From Paraburkholderia sp. HP33-1 (GTDB lineage Bacteria; Pseudomonadota; Gammaproteobacteria; Burkholderiales; Burkholderiaceae): a DNA stretch of 64,000 bases. The notes under the pieces were generated by a model. It was not told where the DNA came from. It did no database searches and was given only the letters and a program-made list of their open reading frames with translations. Below, piece by piece: positions 8,489 through 15,942 of this stretch. The stretch is taken from the NCBI RefSeq assembly GCF_021390595.1, contig NZ_JAJEJR010000002.1:2046001-2110000 (forward strand), read 5' to 3'. Numbering within the stretch: position 1 is the stretch's first letter; each line of letters opens with the position of its first letter. The translations under genes were made by a program, and so were the position numbers.

Positions 8489-9751
8489 ATGACAACACCA
8501 AGTCGTGTCCCCGCTTTCAGTCGGCGCGCCGTACTCAAGGCGACTGCTGCAACAGCCGCACTGCAGTTGGCGGCGCCCTTCATCATCAAGGCACGCGGCG
8601 AGGCTCCGTTGCGAATCGGCATGGTCGATCCGATGACGGGCGTTTATGCTGCGGTAGCACAGAATGAAGTGACGGGCGCGAGGCTTGCCGTTCAGCAGAT
8701 CAATGCCCAGGGCGGCATTCTGGGACGGCCCGTGGAGCTCATGGTTGAAGACTCGGCAAACGACGTCGGCACCGGCGTGCAGAAGGCGCGCAAGCTGATC
8801 GAACGTGATCAGGTCACGTTCCTCATCGGCGACGTGAACTCCGGTATCGCCCAGGCCATTTCCCAGGTCAGCAATGAGAAGAAGGTGCTGCATATCGTTT
8901 CGGGCGGCCACACCGATACGATCACGGGCGTCGACTGCAAGTGGAACGTCTATCGCGTCTGCAACACGACCAGCATGGAGGCGAACGCCGTCGCGAACCT
9001 GCTGTTCACCAAGTACGGCAAGAAGTGGCATTTCATCACACCGGACTACGCGTTTGGCCACACGCTGCAGAAAGCCGCGGCCGCGGATCTGCAGAAGCTC
9101 GGTGGCACGATGACCGGCAACGAGCTCACCCCGCTCGGCACGACTGACTTCTCCGCCTATCTGATCAAGGCGCGCGCGGCGAATCCCGACGTCCTGCTCG
9201 TACTCCCGCAAGGCTCCGACATGGTCAACTGCCTGAAGCAGATTGCCCAGTTCGGGATCGGCAAGGATATTCACGTCGCCGGGCTGCAGCAGGAACTCGA
9301 ATCGCTCGAGGCGATGCCGCCGGAGGCGCGTGTCGGCATCTGGATGTTCGAGTGGTACTGGAAGCAGCCGGGTGTGCCGGGAGTCGAGAAGTTCGTGAGC
9401 GACATCCGCAAGGTGAACGGCGGCAAGGTTCCCACCGCGCGTCACTGGTTCGGCTATACATCGGTGCATACTCTTGCCGCCATCGCCAACAAGGAAAAGA
9501 CGCTCGACGCCAGAAAGCTCGCCGAAGCGCTAGGCGGCTTCGAATTGGCAGACGACGTCAAGTTGCAGCCGAACAAGTGCTACTACCGCAAGGGGGATCA
9601 CCAGCTGATGACGTCGTCGTTCGTGGGCGAAGCGCTATCCCAGCCGGCCGGCGACCCGGAAGACCTGTTCCGCGTAGAACGCGTGGTTGCGGGTGACAAG
9701 ACCGCACCTCCCGAGAGTGAAACCGGCTGCAAGCTGCAGTGGCCCTCCTGA
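8489..9751 (+). CDS. ABC transporter substrate-binding protein, branched-chain/aromatic type
   Basis: The 420-residue protein has a twin-arginine leader (FSRRAVLKATAATAALQLAAPFI) and then the family's periplasmic-binding type I fold (LRIGMVDPMTGVYA, NEVTGARLAVQQINAQGGILG). The ATG at 8489 is chosen because it places the Tat motif near the N-terminus; upstream in-frame codons from 8336 look like non-coding extension. It opens a five-gene operon with LivH, LivM, LivG and LivF. Relatives bind leucine-type amino acids, amides, urea or aromatic acids. The neighbouring aromatic-acid genes make an aromatic or cyclic carboxylate plausible. Confidence 0.9.
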   Translation: MTTPSRVPAFSRRAVLKATAATAALQLAAPFIIKARGEAPLRIGMVDPMTGVYAAVAQNEVTGARLAVQQINAQGGILGRPVELMVEDSANDVGTGVQKARKLIERDQVTFLIGDVNSGIAQAISQVSNEKKVLHIVSGGHTDTITGVDCKWNVYRVCNTTSMEANAVANLLFTKYGKKWHFITPDYAFGHTLQKAAAADLQKLGGTMTGNELTPLGTTDFSAYLIKARAANPDVLLVLPQGSDMVNCLKQIAQFGIGKDIHVAGLQQELESLEAMPPEARVGIWMFEWYWKQPGVPGVEKFVSDIRKVNGGKVPTARHWFGYTSVHTLAAIANKEKTLDARKLAEALGGFELADDVKLQPNKCYYRKGDHQLMTSSFVGEALSQPAGDPEDLFRVERVVAGDKTAPPESETGCKLQWPS

Positions 9752-9804
9752 TAGCGCAAACGCCCAGGCGGGATCGTCGGGCGTCATAACAAGAATGGTG
9801 GGCG

Positions 9805-10674
9805 ATGACTCAACTGCTGCTGTTCAACGTCACCAACGGGCTGATCATCGGCGCGTTTTACGTGCTGATGGCTCTCGGCTTATCGCTCATTCTCAACCTG
9901 AGCAATGTCATCAACTTCGCTCACGGCGGATTCCTCGTCGCCGGCGGCTACGTTGCCTATACGATCACGCCCTACGTAGGCTTCTGGGGCGCGCTGCTGA
10001 TCGCGCCGCCGTGCATCGCGCTGATCGGTTTGGCCATCGAACGGCTGCTGATCCGGCGAGTCTACGGGCGTGACCCGCTCTACAGCCTGCTCCTGACGTT
10101 CGGTCTTGCCTTCATCTTCGAGGACGGCACCCGTTTCATCTGGGGCGCGCAAGGCAAACCGGTGACCATTCCGTCCGTGCTGTCCCAGCCCTTGAGCAAC
10201 ACGCTTTTCTTCATCACCGGCTATCGCCTCTTCATGGTCGCCACGGTGGCGGTGACAGTGGCGCTGCTCTTCGTCCTGCTACGCTATAGCCGGCTCGGCA
10301 TCCGTATCCGCGCCGGTACCCTCGACCTCGAAACCGTGGCAGCGCTCGGCATCAACGTGGGCAGGCTGCGCTCGTTCAATTTCGCCGTCGGCGCCTTTCT
10401 CGCCGGTCTGAGCGGAGTGCTCGCCGCCGGCCAGCTTGGCCTGGAGCCGACGATGGGAACGGGGCTCCTGATGCCAAGCTTCATTGCAATCATCGTCGGC
10501 GGAGTTGGCAGCCTCACCGGCACGCTGCTCGGCGGCTTGCTGATCGGCGTCGCCTCCGGCATCACGGCCGTGTTTCTGCCCGCGGCAAGCGAAGCGATCA
10601 TCTACGTGATGATGGCCGTCGTGCTGCTGTTGCGCCCACGCGGCCTGCTCGGCGAGGAGGGCATGCTGACATGA
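9805..10674 (+). CDS. livH: LivH-type ABC permease
   Basis: A 289-residue membrane protein with about eight helices and the LivH pattern: NGLIIGAFYVLMALGLSLILN, then LSNVINFAHGGFLVAGGY near the N-terminus. The later segment GIRIRAGTLDLETVAALGIN is the loop that contacts the ATPases. It is encoded 53 bp after the binding protein and overlaps the next permease gene by 4 bp (ATGA), so the operon is translationally coupled from here on. Confidence 0.92.
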   Translation: MTQLLLFNVTNGLIIGAFYVLMALGLSLILNLSNVINFAHGGFLVAGGYVAYTITPYVGFWGALLIAPPCIALIGLAIERLLIRRVYGRDPLYSLLLTFGLAFIFEDGTRFIWGAQGKPVTIPSVLSQPLSNTLFFITGYRLFMVATVAVTVALLFVLLRYSRLGIRIRAGTLDLETVAALGINVGRLRSFNFAVGAFLAGLSGVLAAGQLGLEPTMGTGLLMPSFIAIIVGGVGSLTGTLLGGLLIGVASGITAVFLPAASEAIIYVMMAVVLLLRPRGLLGEEGMLT

Positions 10675-11636
10675 GCGAAGCGCGACAGACGAGGCACCGC
10701 AAACTGCTGACGCTCGCGGCGATCTGGGCCGTGCTGTTGCTCGCCCCGTACTGGATGCCGCCGCTCGGCGGCTACACCGCGCTTGGCACACGGGTGCTCG
10801 TGCTGGGTCTCGCCGCAATGTCGGTCAACTTTCTGCTCGGCTTTACCGGCGTGCTGTCCTTCGGTCATGCCGCGTATTTCGGGCTGGGTGCGTATGGCGC
10901 TGGCCTCGCGCTGAAATTCGTTGCGCCGAGCACGCTGCTCGCTCTTCTGTGCGGAACGCTGCTCGGTGGGATCGCCGGCGCGCTGCTCGGTGCGCTTTGC
11001 GCGAAGCGGCGCGGCGTCTATTTCGCGATGGTCACCATCGCCTTCGGACAGGTCTTCTACTACATCGCATTCCAATGGAGTTCGTTGACAGGCGGCGACG
11101 ACGGTTTGCGCGGATTCTCGCGCGTTCCGCTTCACCTTGGCATCACCACCATCGACATCCTCTCGAATGCCAATGCCTTCTATTACTTCGTGCTGTTTTG
11201 CCTCGCGCTGATAGTGGGTCTGATGGGCTTCATCCTGCGCTCCCCGTTCGGGCGCACGATGATCGCAATCCGCGAAAATGAACGGCGCGCGCGCTTTCTC
11301 GGCATTCCCGTCGATCGCCATATCTGGATCGCTTTCACGCTCTCCTGCTTTTTCATGGGATTCGCCGGTGCGCTCTATGCTCTCCTGAACAATTTCGCCG
11401 ATCCGCGCGGGCTGCATTTCAGCCAGTCTGGCGACTTCGTGATGATGGCGGTGATGGGCGGCATGCGCAGCCTGTGGGGGCCGCTTCTCGGCGCCGCGGT
11501 GTTCGTCGTGCTGCAGGACTATCTGTCGAGTATCACCGTCAACTGGATGTCGTTCGTCGGCATGCTGTTCATCGCGATCGTGCTGTTCTTCCCCCGCGGT
11601 CTGCTCGGCTTTGTCCGGCGCAGGAGCGATTCATGA
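10671..11636 (+). CDS. livM: LivM-type ABC permease
   Basis: The 321-residue permease has LivM hallmarks: VLGLAAMSVNFLLGFTGVLSFGHAAYFGLGAY, followed later by SPFGRTMIAIRENERRARFLGI (ATPase-coupling loop) and a C-terminal LLGAAVFVVLQDYLSSI. It pairs with LivH to form the membrane channel of the importer. Its start overlaps the livH stop and its stop overlaps the livG start, both by 4 bp. Confidence 0.92.
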   Translation: MSEARQTRHRKLLTLAAIWAVLLLAPYWMPPLGGYTALGTRVLVLGLAAMSVNFLLGFTGVLSFGHAAYFGLGAYGAGLALKFVAPSTLLALLCGTLLGGIAGALLGALCAKRRGVYFAMVTIAFGQVFYYIAFQWSSLTGGDDGLRGFSRVPLHLGITTIDILSNANAFYYFVLFCLALIVGLMGFILRSPFGRTMIAIRENERRARFLGIPVDRHIWIAFTLSCFFMGFAGALYALLNNFADPRGLHFSQSGDFVMMAVMGGMRSLWGPLLGAAVFVVLQDYLSSITVNWMSFVGMLFIAIVLFFPRGLLGFVRRRSDS

Positions 11637-12382
11637 GCGTTCTCGAAGTCAGGCACGTGAGCAAGCGCTTCGGCAGCCTCGCTGCGGTGCGCGACGTCTC
11701 GCTCACCGTCGACGAAGGCGAATTGCGCGCCGTCATCGGACCGAACGGCGCCGGCAAGACCACTTTCTTCAATCTCATCAGCGGCTTTTTCCCGCCGACC
11801 ACGGGATCGATCCTGTTCGACGGACAGGACATCACGGCTGTCCCGGCGCATCGGCGCGTCGCGAGCGGCATCGCCCGCACGTTCCAGATTACCGAGATCT
11901 TTCCCGAACTCACGGTGTTCGAAAACGTGCGCATCAGCGCGGAGGTTGCGGCTGGACTCCGCTTGCGATCGTGGGTCGGCCGCACCGAAAAAATACGGGT
12001 GCGCGAGCGTGTCGAAGAAACACTGGAACTCACCGGACTAGCCGCAAAAAGCGACCGGCTGACCGGTGAACTCGCGCACGGCGACCAGCGCGTTGCGGAA
12101 ATCGCCATGGCGCTGGCGCTGCGGCCCCGTCTGCTGTTGCTCGACGAACCCACCGCCGGCATGGGCGGCGAGGAGACCAACGAGATTACGCAGCTGATTC
12201 GCCGTCTGCGCAGCGGCGGCCAATTCACAATCGTGCTGATCGAGCACGACATGCGCGTGGTGTTCCATCTTGCCGACCGGATTACGGTGCTCGACCGGGG
12301 CGCGCTCCTCGCCGAGGGCGCGCCGGCGGAAATCGCGGCGAACGAGGTCGTGCAGGCGGCGTATCTGGGTGACGTGACATGA
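11633..12382 (+). CDS. livG: LivG-type ABC ATPase
   Basis: The 249-residue ATPase has Walker A GPNGAGKTT at about residue 40, a LivG-type long insert before the signature, and Walker B LLLLDEPTAGMG. A D-loop region and the H-switch VLIEHDM follow. The signature motif is LAHGDQRV rather than the canonical LSGGQQ; LxHGxQ is usual for LivG. The ATG overlaps the livM stop codon and the stop overlaps the livF start. Confidence 0.92.
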   Translation: MSVLEVRHVSKRFGSLAAVRDVSLTVDEGELRAVIGPNGAGKTTFFNLISGFFPPTTGSILFDGQDITAVPAHRRVASGIARTFQITEIFPELTVFENVRISAEVAAGLRLRSWVGRTEKIRVRERVEETLELTGLAAKSDRLTGELAHGDQRVAEIAMALALRPRLLLLDEPTAGMGGEETNEITQLIRRLRSGGQFTIVLIEHDMRVVFHLADRITVLDRGALLAEGAPAEIAANEVVQAAYLGDVT

Positions 12383-13089
12383 ACACAGCACTTACCGCCG
12401 AGGAACTGCATACCTATTACGGCAAGAGCCACATCCTGCACGGTGTGAGCCTTGCGGTCGAGGAAGGCCGGATCACGGCATTGCTTGGCCGCAACGGCGC
12501 GGGCAAGACCACGACGCTGCGCACGCTGATGGGTCTGACACCCGCACGCCGGGGGCGCGTGACGATCTTCGGCGCGGATACGACACGCTGGCCGACCTTC
12601 CGGATCGCCGCGAGCGGCGTGGGCTACGTCCCCGAAGGACGAAGAATTTTCGCCAATCTCAGTGTCGAAGAAAATCTGCGTGTGCCGCTTGTGCGCAGCG
12701 GGCCCTGGACGATCGCGCGAATCTACGAGCTGTTTCCACGGCTTGCCGAGCGCAAGGAAAGCCGCGGACGTCAGCTTTCCGGCGGCGAACAGGAGATGCT
12801 GTCGATTGCCCGCGCGCTGCTGCTCAATCCCCGGCTGCTGATTCTCGATGAACCCTCTCAGGGCCTGGCTCCTCTGATCGTGCGCGAGGTGTTTCGCGTC
12901 GTGTCGCAGATGCGCGACGAAGGGATTTCCGTCCTGCTTGTCGAGCAGAACGCGCACATGGGGCTCGAGATTGCCGATCATGCCTATGTGCTCGACGATG
13001 GCGGCATCGTCTATGCCGGCCGTTCACGCGACCTCGCCGCCGATGAAAGCCGTGTTCGCGCGCTGACCGGTGCAAGTGCGGAGGATTGA
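12379..13089 (+). CDS. livF: LivF-type ABC ATPase
   Basis: The 236-residue ATPase has Walker A GRNGAGKTT, signature QLSGGEQEML, Walker B LLILDEPSQGLAP and H-switch LLVEQNA, all diagnostic of LivF. It is the last gene of the importer operon and ends 10 bp from the convergent LuxR-type regulator gene. With LivG it forms the heterodimeric engine. Confidence 0.93.
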   Translation: MNTALTAEELHTYYGKSHILHGVSLAVEEGRITALLGRNGAGKTTTLRTLMGLTPARRGRVTIFGADTTRWPTFRIAASGVGYVPEGRRIFANLSVEENLRVPLVRSGPWTIARIYELFPRLAERKESRGRQLSGGEQEMLSIARALLLNPRLLILDEPSQGLAPLIVREVFRVVSQMRDEGISVLLVEQNAHMGLEIADHAYVLDDGGIVYAGRSRDLAADESRVRALTGASAED

Positions 13090-13099
13090 TCGAGTTCGC

Positions 13100-13768
13100 C
13101 TACACCATGATGAATCCGTGCCGCATGCCGAGCATCACCGCTTCGGTGCGGTTGGTCGCGCCGAGTTTGCCGAAGATCGAGGAGAGGTGAAATTTCACCG
13201 TGTTGTCCGAGATGTCGAGTTGCCGCGCGATCTCCTTGTTGCCGAGTCCGTCGGCGAGCATCGCCAGCACTTCGATCTCTCGTGACGTCAAGGCTTCGAA
13301 CGGTTCGCCGGATGCCTTCTGACGCGACTGTCCTGTTCCGGCCAGCAGCCTCGCGAGGATGTCGGGCGACAGCACGCAAAGGCCTGCGGCGACTGCTTCG
13401 ATGGACAAGACGATTTCGGCTGGCATCGCGTTGCGCGGCAGGATAGCCGCCGCATCGGCGGGCAACGCATCGAGGATCCAGTCGCTGTCCGGGTCGTCGC
13501 TCAACAGGACGAGCGACGGTGACGCGTGCGAGAGTTCGAATAGCGTCTTGAGCGCGTCGCTCGCCTCCGGCGCGATGTCGGTGACGACGACATCCGGCAC
13601 CGATCCGGCGAGGCAATCGACCAGCTTTTCGGCGTCGGCTGCGCTACCCAGGAACTCAAGTGCCGGGTTCGCCTCGACAAGCGCTTGCAGGCTTGCGCGC
13701 TCTTGCGACGATGCCGCAATCACCGCGACCCGCACCGGCCCCATGCGTATCCTGTGTCCATCCGACAT
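13100..13768 (-). CDS. LuxR/NarL-type response regulator with degenerate receiver
   Basis: The 222-residue protein has a receiver-like N-terminal domain with one candidate phospho-acceptor (DVVVTDIAPEA) and a C-terminal LuxR helix-turn-helix (LTSREIEVLAMLADGLGNKEIARQLDISDNTVKFHLSSI). The conserved receiver lysine after strand 5 is replaced (AAILPRNAMP), so classical phosphorelay is doubtful. No histidine kinase is adjacent. It lies 18 bp downstream of, and is probably cotranscribed with, the HtrA-like protease. An alternative start is ATG 13744, which has an AGGA upstream. Confidence 0.85.
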   Translation of the reverse strand: MSDGHRIRMGPVRVAVIAASSQERASLQALVEANPALEFLGSAADAEKLVDCLAGSVPDVVVTDIAPEASDALKTLFELSHASPSLVLLSDDPDSDWILDALPADAAAILPRNAMPAEIVLSIEAVAAGLCVLSPDILARLLAGTGQSRQKASGEPFEALTSREIEVLAMLADGLGNKEIARQLDISDNTVKFHLSSIFGKLGATNRTEAVMLGMRHGFIMV

Positions 13769-13786
13769 TTCGCCGCTTCCCGGACC

Positions 13787-14725
13787 TCACCTGCACCAAT
13801 TCCGTTGGGGACGTTCGCCCACTGTTACTGAACACGCGTGACGCTCGCCACCCCGGATCAACGCGATTTGCAACTGCTGCCCAATGCTTGTCGAGCTCAG
13901 CGCGGCATGCAAGTCGTCGACGTCGCGGCAAGGCTTGCCGTCCAGTTCGATCAGCACATCTCCTATGAGCACACCTGCCTGTTCCGCGGGACCGCCCGGC
14001 GCAAGCGAACTGATCAGCAATCCACTACTGGATGACAGGTTCATTTTGTTCACCCACGCGTCCAGCAGGCTCACCTGCTGCGTGCCGACACCAAGGTAGC
14101 CCCGTGAGACGTGCCCTTTAGCCAGCAGTTCATCGGCGACGCGCTCCACGGTCATCCCGGGAATCACGATGCCGGTGCCGCGCATCAGTGCCGAGGTGCA
14201 GATGCCCATGACCTGCCCGCGCATATCCGCGAGCGCCGCGCCGGAGAAGCCTGGGCGCAGACCGCCGTCCAATCGTACGAACGCATCGAGCTGTCCGCCT
14301 TTCCACGTGCGCCAAGGACCCGCTATGCTGCCGATCACGCCAAAATCAGCGCTGATACCGGAATCGTCCGCACGGGCGACGGCGAGTGCAAGATGACCCG
14401 GCTTCAGTGAGCGGGCATCGCCGGAAGCGACTGGGTCGAGGTCCACGCCGTCCAGTTTCAGCACGGCGAGGTCGGTACCCAGATCCACCCCTGCGAGGAC
14501 AGCCGCGACCGTACGGCCGTCGGTCAATGTGACTCGGATCCCGTCCTCACGCCTGATCGTGTGTGCAGCCGTCACGACGACGCCTTGTCGCCAGATTACC
14601 CCACTCGACGGCATGCGATGCCGGCCGTGTACTGCCACGACACTCCGCCCGACTCGCCCGACAACGTCTGCCAGATTGTCCGAGAGATCCATCAAAGGAT
14701 TTCCGCTTGAGGATGTAGTTTCCAT
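13787..14725 (-). CDS. HtrA-like trypsin/PDZ serine protease without signal peptide
   Basis: The 312-residue protein has a trypsin-like domain. The triad is His in VVTAAHT, Asp in LGTDLAVLKLD and Ser in GFSGAAL. A C-terminal PDZ domain follows (RGYLGVGTQQV to LIELDGKPCRDVDDL). The N-terminus (METTSSSGNPLMDLSDNLADVV) has no signal peptide or membrane anchor, so unlike DegP/DegS it appears cytoplasmic. AGGGGA precedes the ATG. The active-site loop GFSGAA deviates from the usual GNSGGP. It shares a likely transcript with the LuxR-type gene downstream. Confidence 0.85.
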   Translation of the reverse strand: METTSSSGNPLMDLSDNLADVVGRVGRSVVAVHGRHRMPSSGVIWRQGVVVTAAHTIRREDGIRVTLTDGRTVAAVLAGVDLGTDLAVLKLDGVDLDPVASGDARSLKPGHLALAVARADDSGISADFGVIGSIAGPWRTWKGGQLDAFVRLDGGLRPGFSGAALADMRGQVMGICTSALMRGTGIVIPGMTVERVADELLAKGHVSRGYLGVGTQQVSLLDAWVNKMNLSSSSGLLISSLAPGGPAEQAGVLIGDVLIELDGKPCRDVDDLHAALSSTSIGQQLQIALIRGGERHACSVTVGERPQRNWCR

Positions 14726-14971
14726 TTCAATTCCCCTACCAGATGCGTCCGACCTGCTTGTGCCTTGCGTCGTCGTTTGCTCACCTGTCCAGGTAGCGTT
14801 ACGACGGCGTGTTCACAATGACAGAAGGACGGAGGGCGCACACCACCCAAATGGGTAGCCGGGTAGATTCAGTGCGGATTTCACGATGCAGTGCGTAGTC
14901 CGACAAACCTTGCCCGCACGCGGTTCGTGAAGTAGATTTTTCTAATTGAGTCCGAGGCGGGAGAGATTGCC

Positions 14972-15394
14972 ATGGAACTGAGTGTGGAACGTGTCGATGT
15001 TTGGGCAGCGACCATCGACGACAAACCGGGTGGCCTTGCGAAAGTATTAAGCGTCTTGCGGGATGCGGGTGTCGACCTGCAGTTCATCGTCGCACGCCGC
15101 GCGCCGGAGGCAGCGGGAAAGGGGGTCGTGTTTGTCGCTCCGCTAGAGGGAGACAGTGCGATCCGTGCCGCCACCCAGGTGGGGTTCAGCGTCACCCCTA
15201 GCCTTCACTCCATCCGTGTAATGGGTCTGGACCAACTGGGCATCATCGCGCAATTGACCCAGATGCTGGCGGATGGGGGGATCAACCTCCGCGGCGTCTC
15301 GTCCGCTGTACTTGGCTCGCAGTTCATTGCGTATCTCGCGGTCGACTCGTTGGCCGACGCCGAACAGGCAATCGACATTCTGCAAAGGGCCTGA
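14972..15394 (+). CDS. Tandem ACT-domain protein
   Basis: The 140-residue protein is built of two ACT modules. The first covers roughly residues 1-70 (VDVWAATIDDKPGGLAKVLSVLRDAGV) and the second about 72-140 (SIRVMGLDQLGIIAQLTQMLADGGINL). ACT domains bind amino acids and small ligands. There is no catalytic domain, so it is probably a free-standing sensor or regulatory subunit. GGGAGAG lies about 9 bases before the ATG. Neighbours are unrelated. Confidence 0.8.
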   Translation: MELSVERVDVWAATIDDKPGGLAKVLSVLRDAGVDLQFIVARRAPEAAGKGVVFVAPLEGDSAIRAATQVGFSVTPSLHSIRVMGLDQLGIIAQLTQMLADGGINLRGVSSAVLGSQFIAYLAVDSLADAEQAIDILQRA

Positions 15395-15399
15395 AGCGC

Positions 15400-15426
15400 C
15401 CGGCATGGCGGTGAATCCGATGCCGG
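15400..15426. terminator. Inverted repeat between convergent genes
   Basis: Perfect 7-base arms (CCGGCAT/ATGCCGG) with a 13-base loop lie between the stops of the ACT-domain gene and the convergent bacterioferritin-like gene. The location suits a bidirectional terminator. The absence of a T-run keeps confidence low. Confidence 0.35.
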
Positions 15427-15432
15427 CAGCAT

Positions 15433-15906
15433 TCAGGCCGGCGCCGTGCCGCGATCAGGCGGCGTCGCAATCGCTCCGGGGCGCCGCATCATCTTGTCCA
15501 CCTCGCCGGCGTGCAGTTCTTCGACGTGGATCATCTGGCGCGCGTATTCTTCGAGCGCGACTGAACGGTCTTCCGTCAGCGAGAGGAGGTCCCGATACAG
15601 GTCAAGCGCGACTTTTTCGGCTTCGAGCGACTCACGCAGGATGGAGGCAATGTCGAAGATATGCGAGTCGAGAAGCGGACCGATTCCCAGAGACGGGTAG
15701 GCGCCCAAGGTGGTGATCCATTCGCCGGCCTGCTGAGCGTGCGCGAGCGATTCATCGGCCTGTTGCCGCAGCCACGCCACAATGGGGATACGGCCAAAGC
15801 CAAATACCAGGAATGAATAATGAGTATAACGAATGACCCCAGCCAGCTCCGACTCCAGAATCCGGTTGAGGACTTCAACAACCTTTTCCTTTTCGATCTC
15901 TAACAT
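15433..15906 (-). CDS. Bacterioferritin-like diiron protein
   Basis: The 157-residue four-helix ferritin-like protein has ferroxidase ligands in place: Glu in LESELAGVIRYTHY, Glu and His in ADESLAHAQQAGEW, Glu in ESLEAEKVALDLY and Glu/His in RQMIHVEELHAGEV. It probably stores iron or detoxifies peroxide. The ATG at 15906 is chosen because GGAGG lies 7 bases upstream; the in-frame ATG at 15918 overlaps that ribosome site. The C-terminal tail (RPGAIATPPDRGTAPA) is Pro/Ala-rich and variable. Confidence 0.85.
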   Translation of the reverse strand: MLEIEKEKVVEVLNRILESELAGVIRYTHYSFLVFGFGRIPIVAWLRQQADESLAHAQQAGEWITTLGAYPSLGIGPLLDSHIFDIASILRESLEAEKVALDLYRDLLSLTEDRSVALEEYARQMIHVEELHAGEVDKMMRRPGAIATPPDRGTAPA

Positions 15907-15942
15907 GTTTGCCTCCATTGTGTCTGCCCAGTTTCCCCTTGG

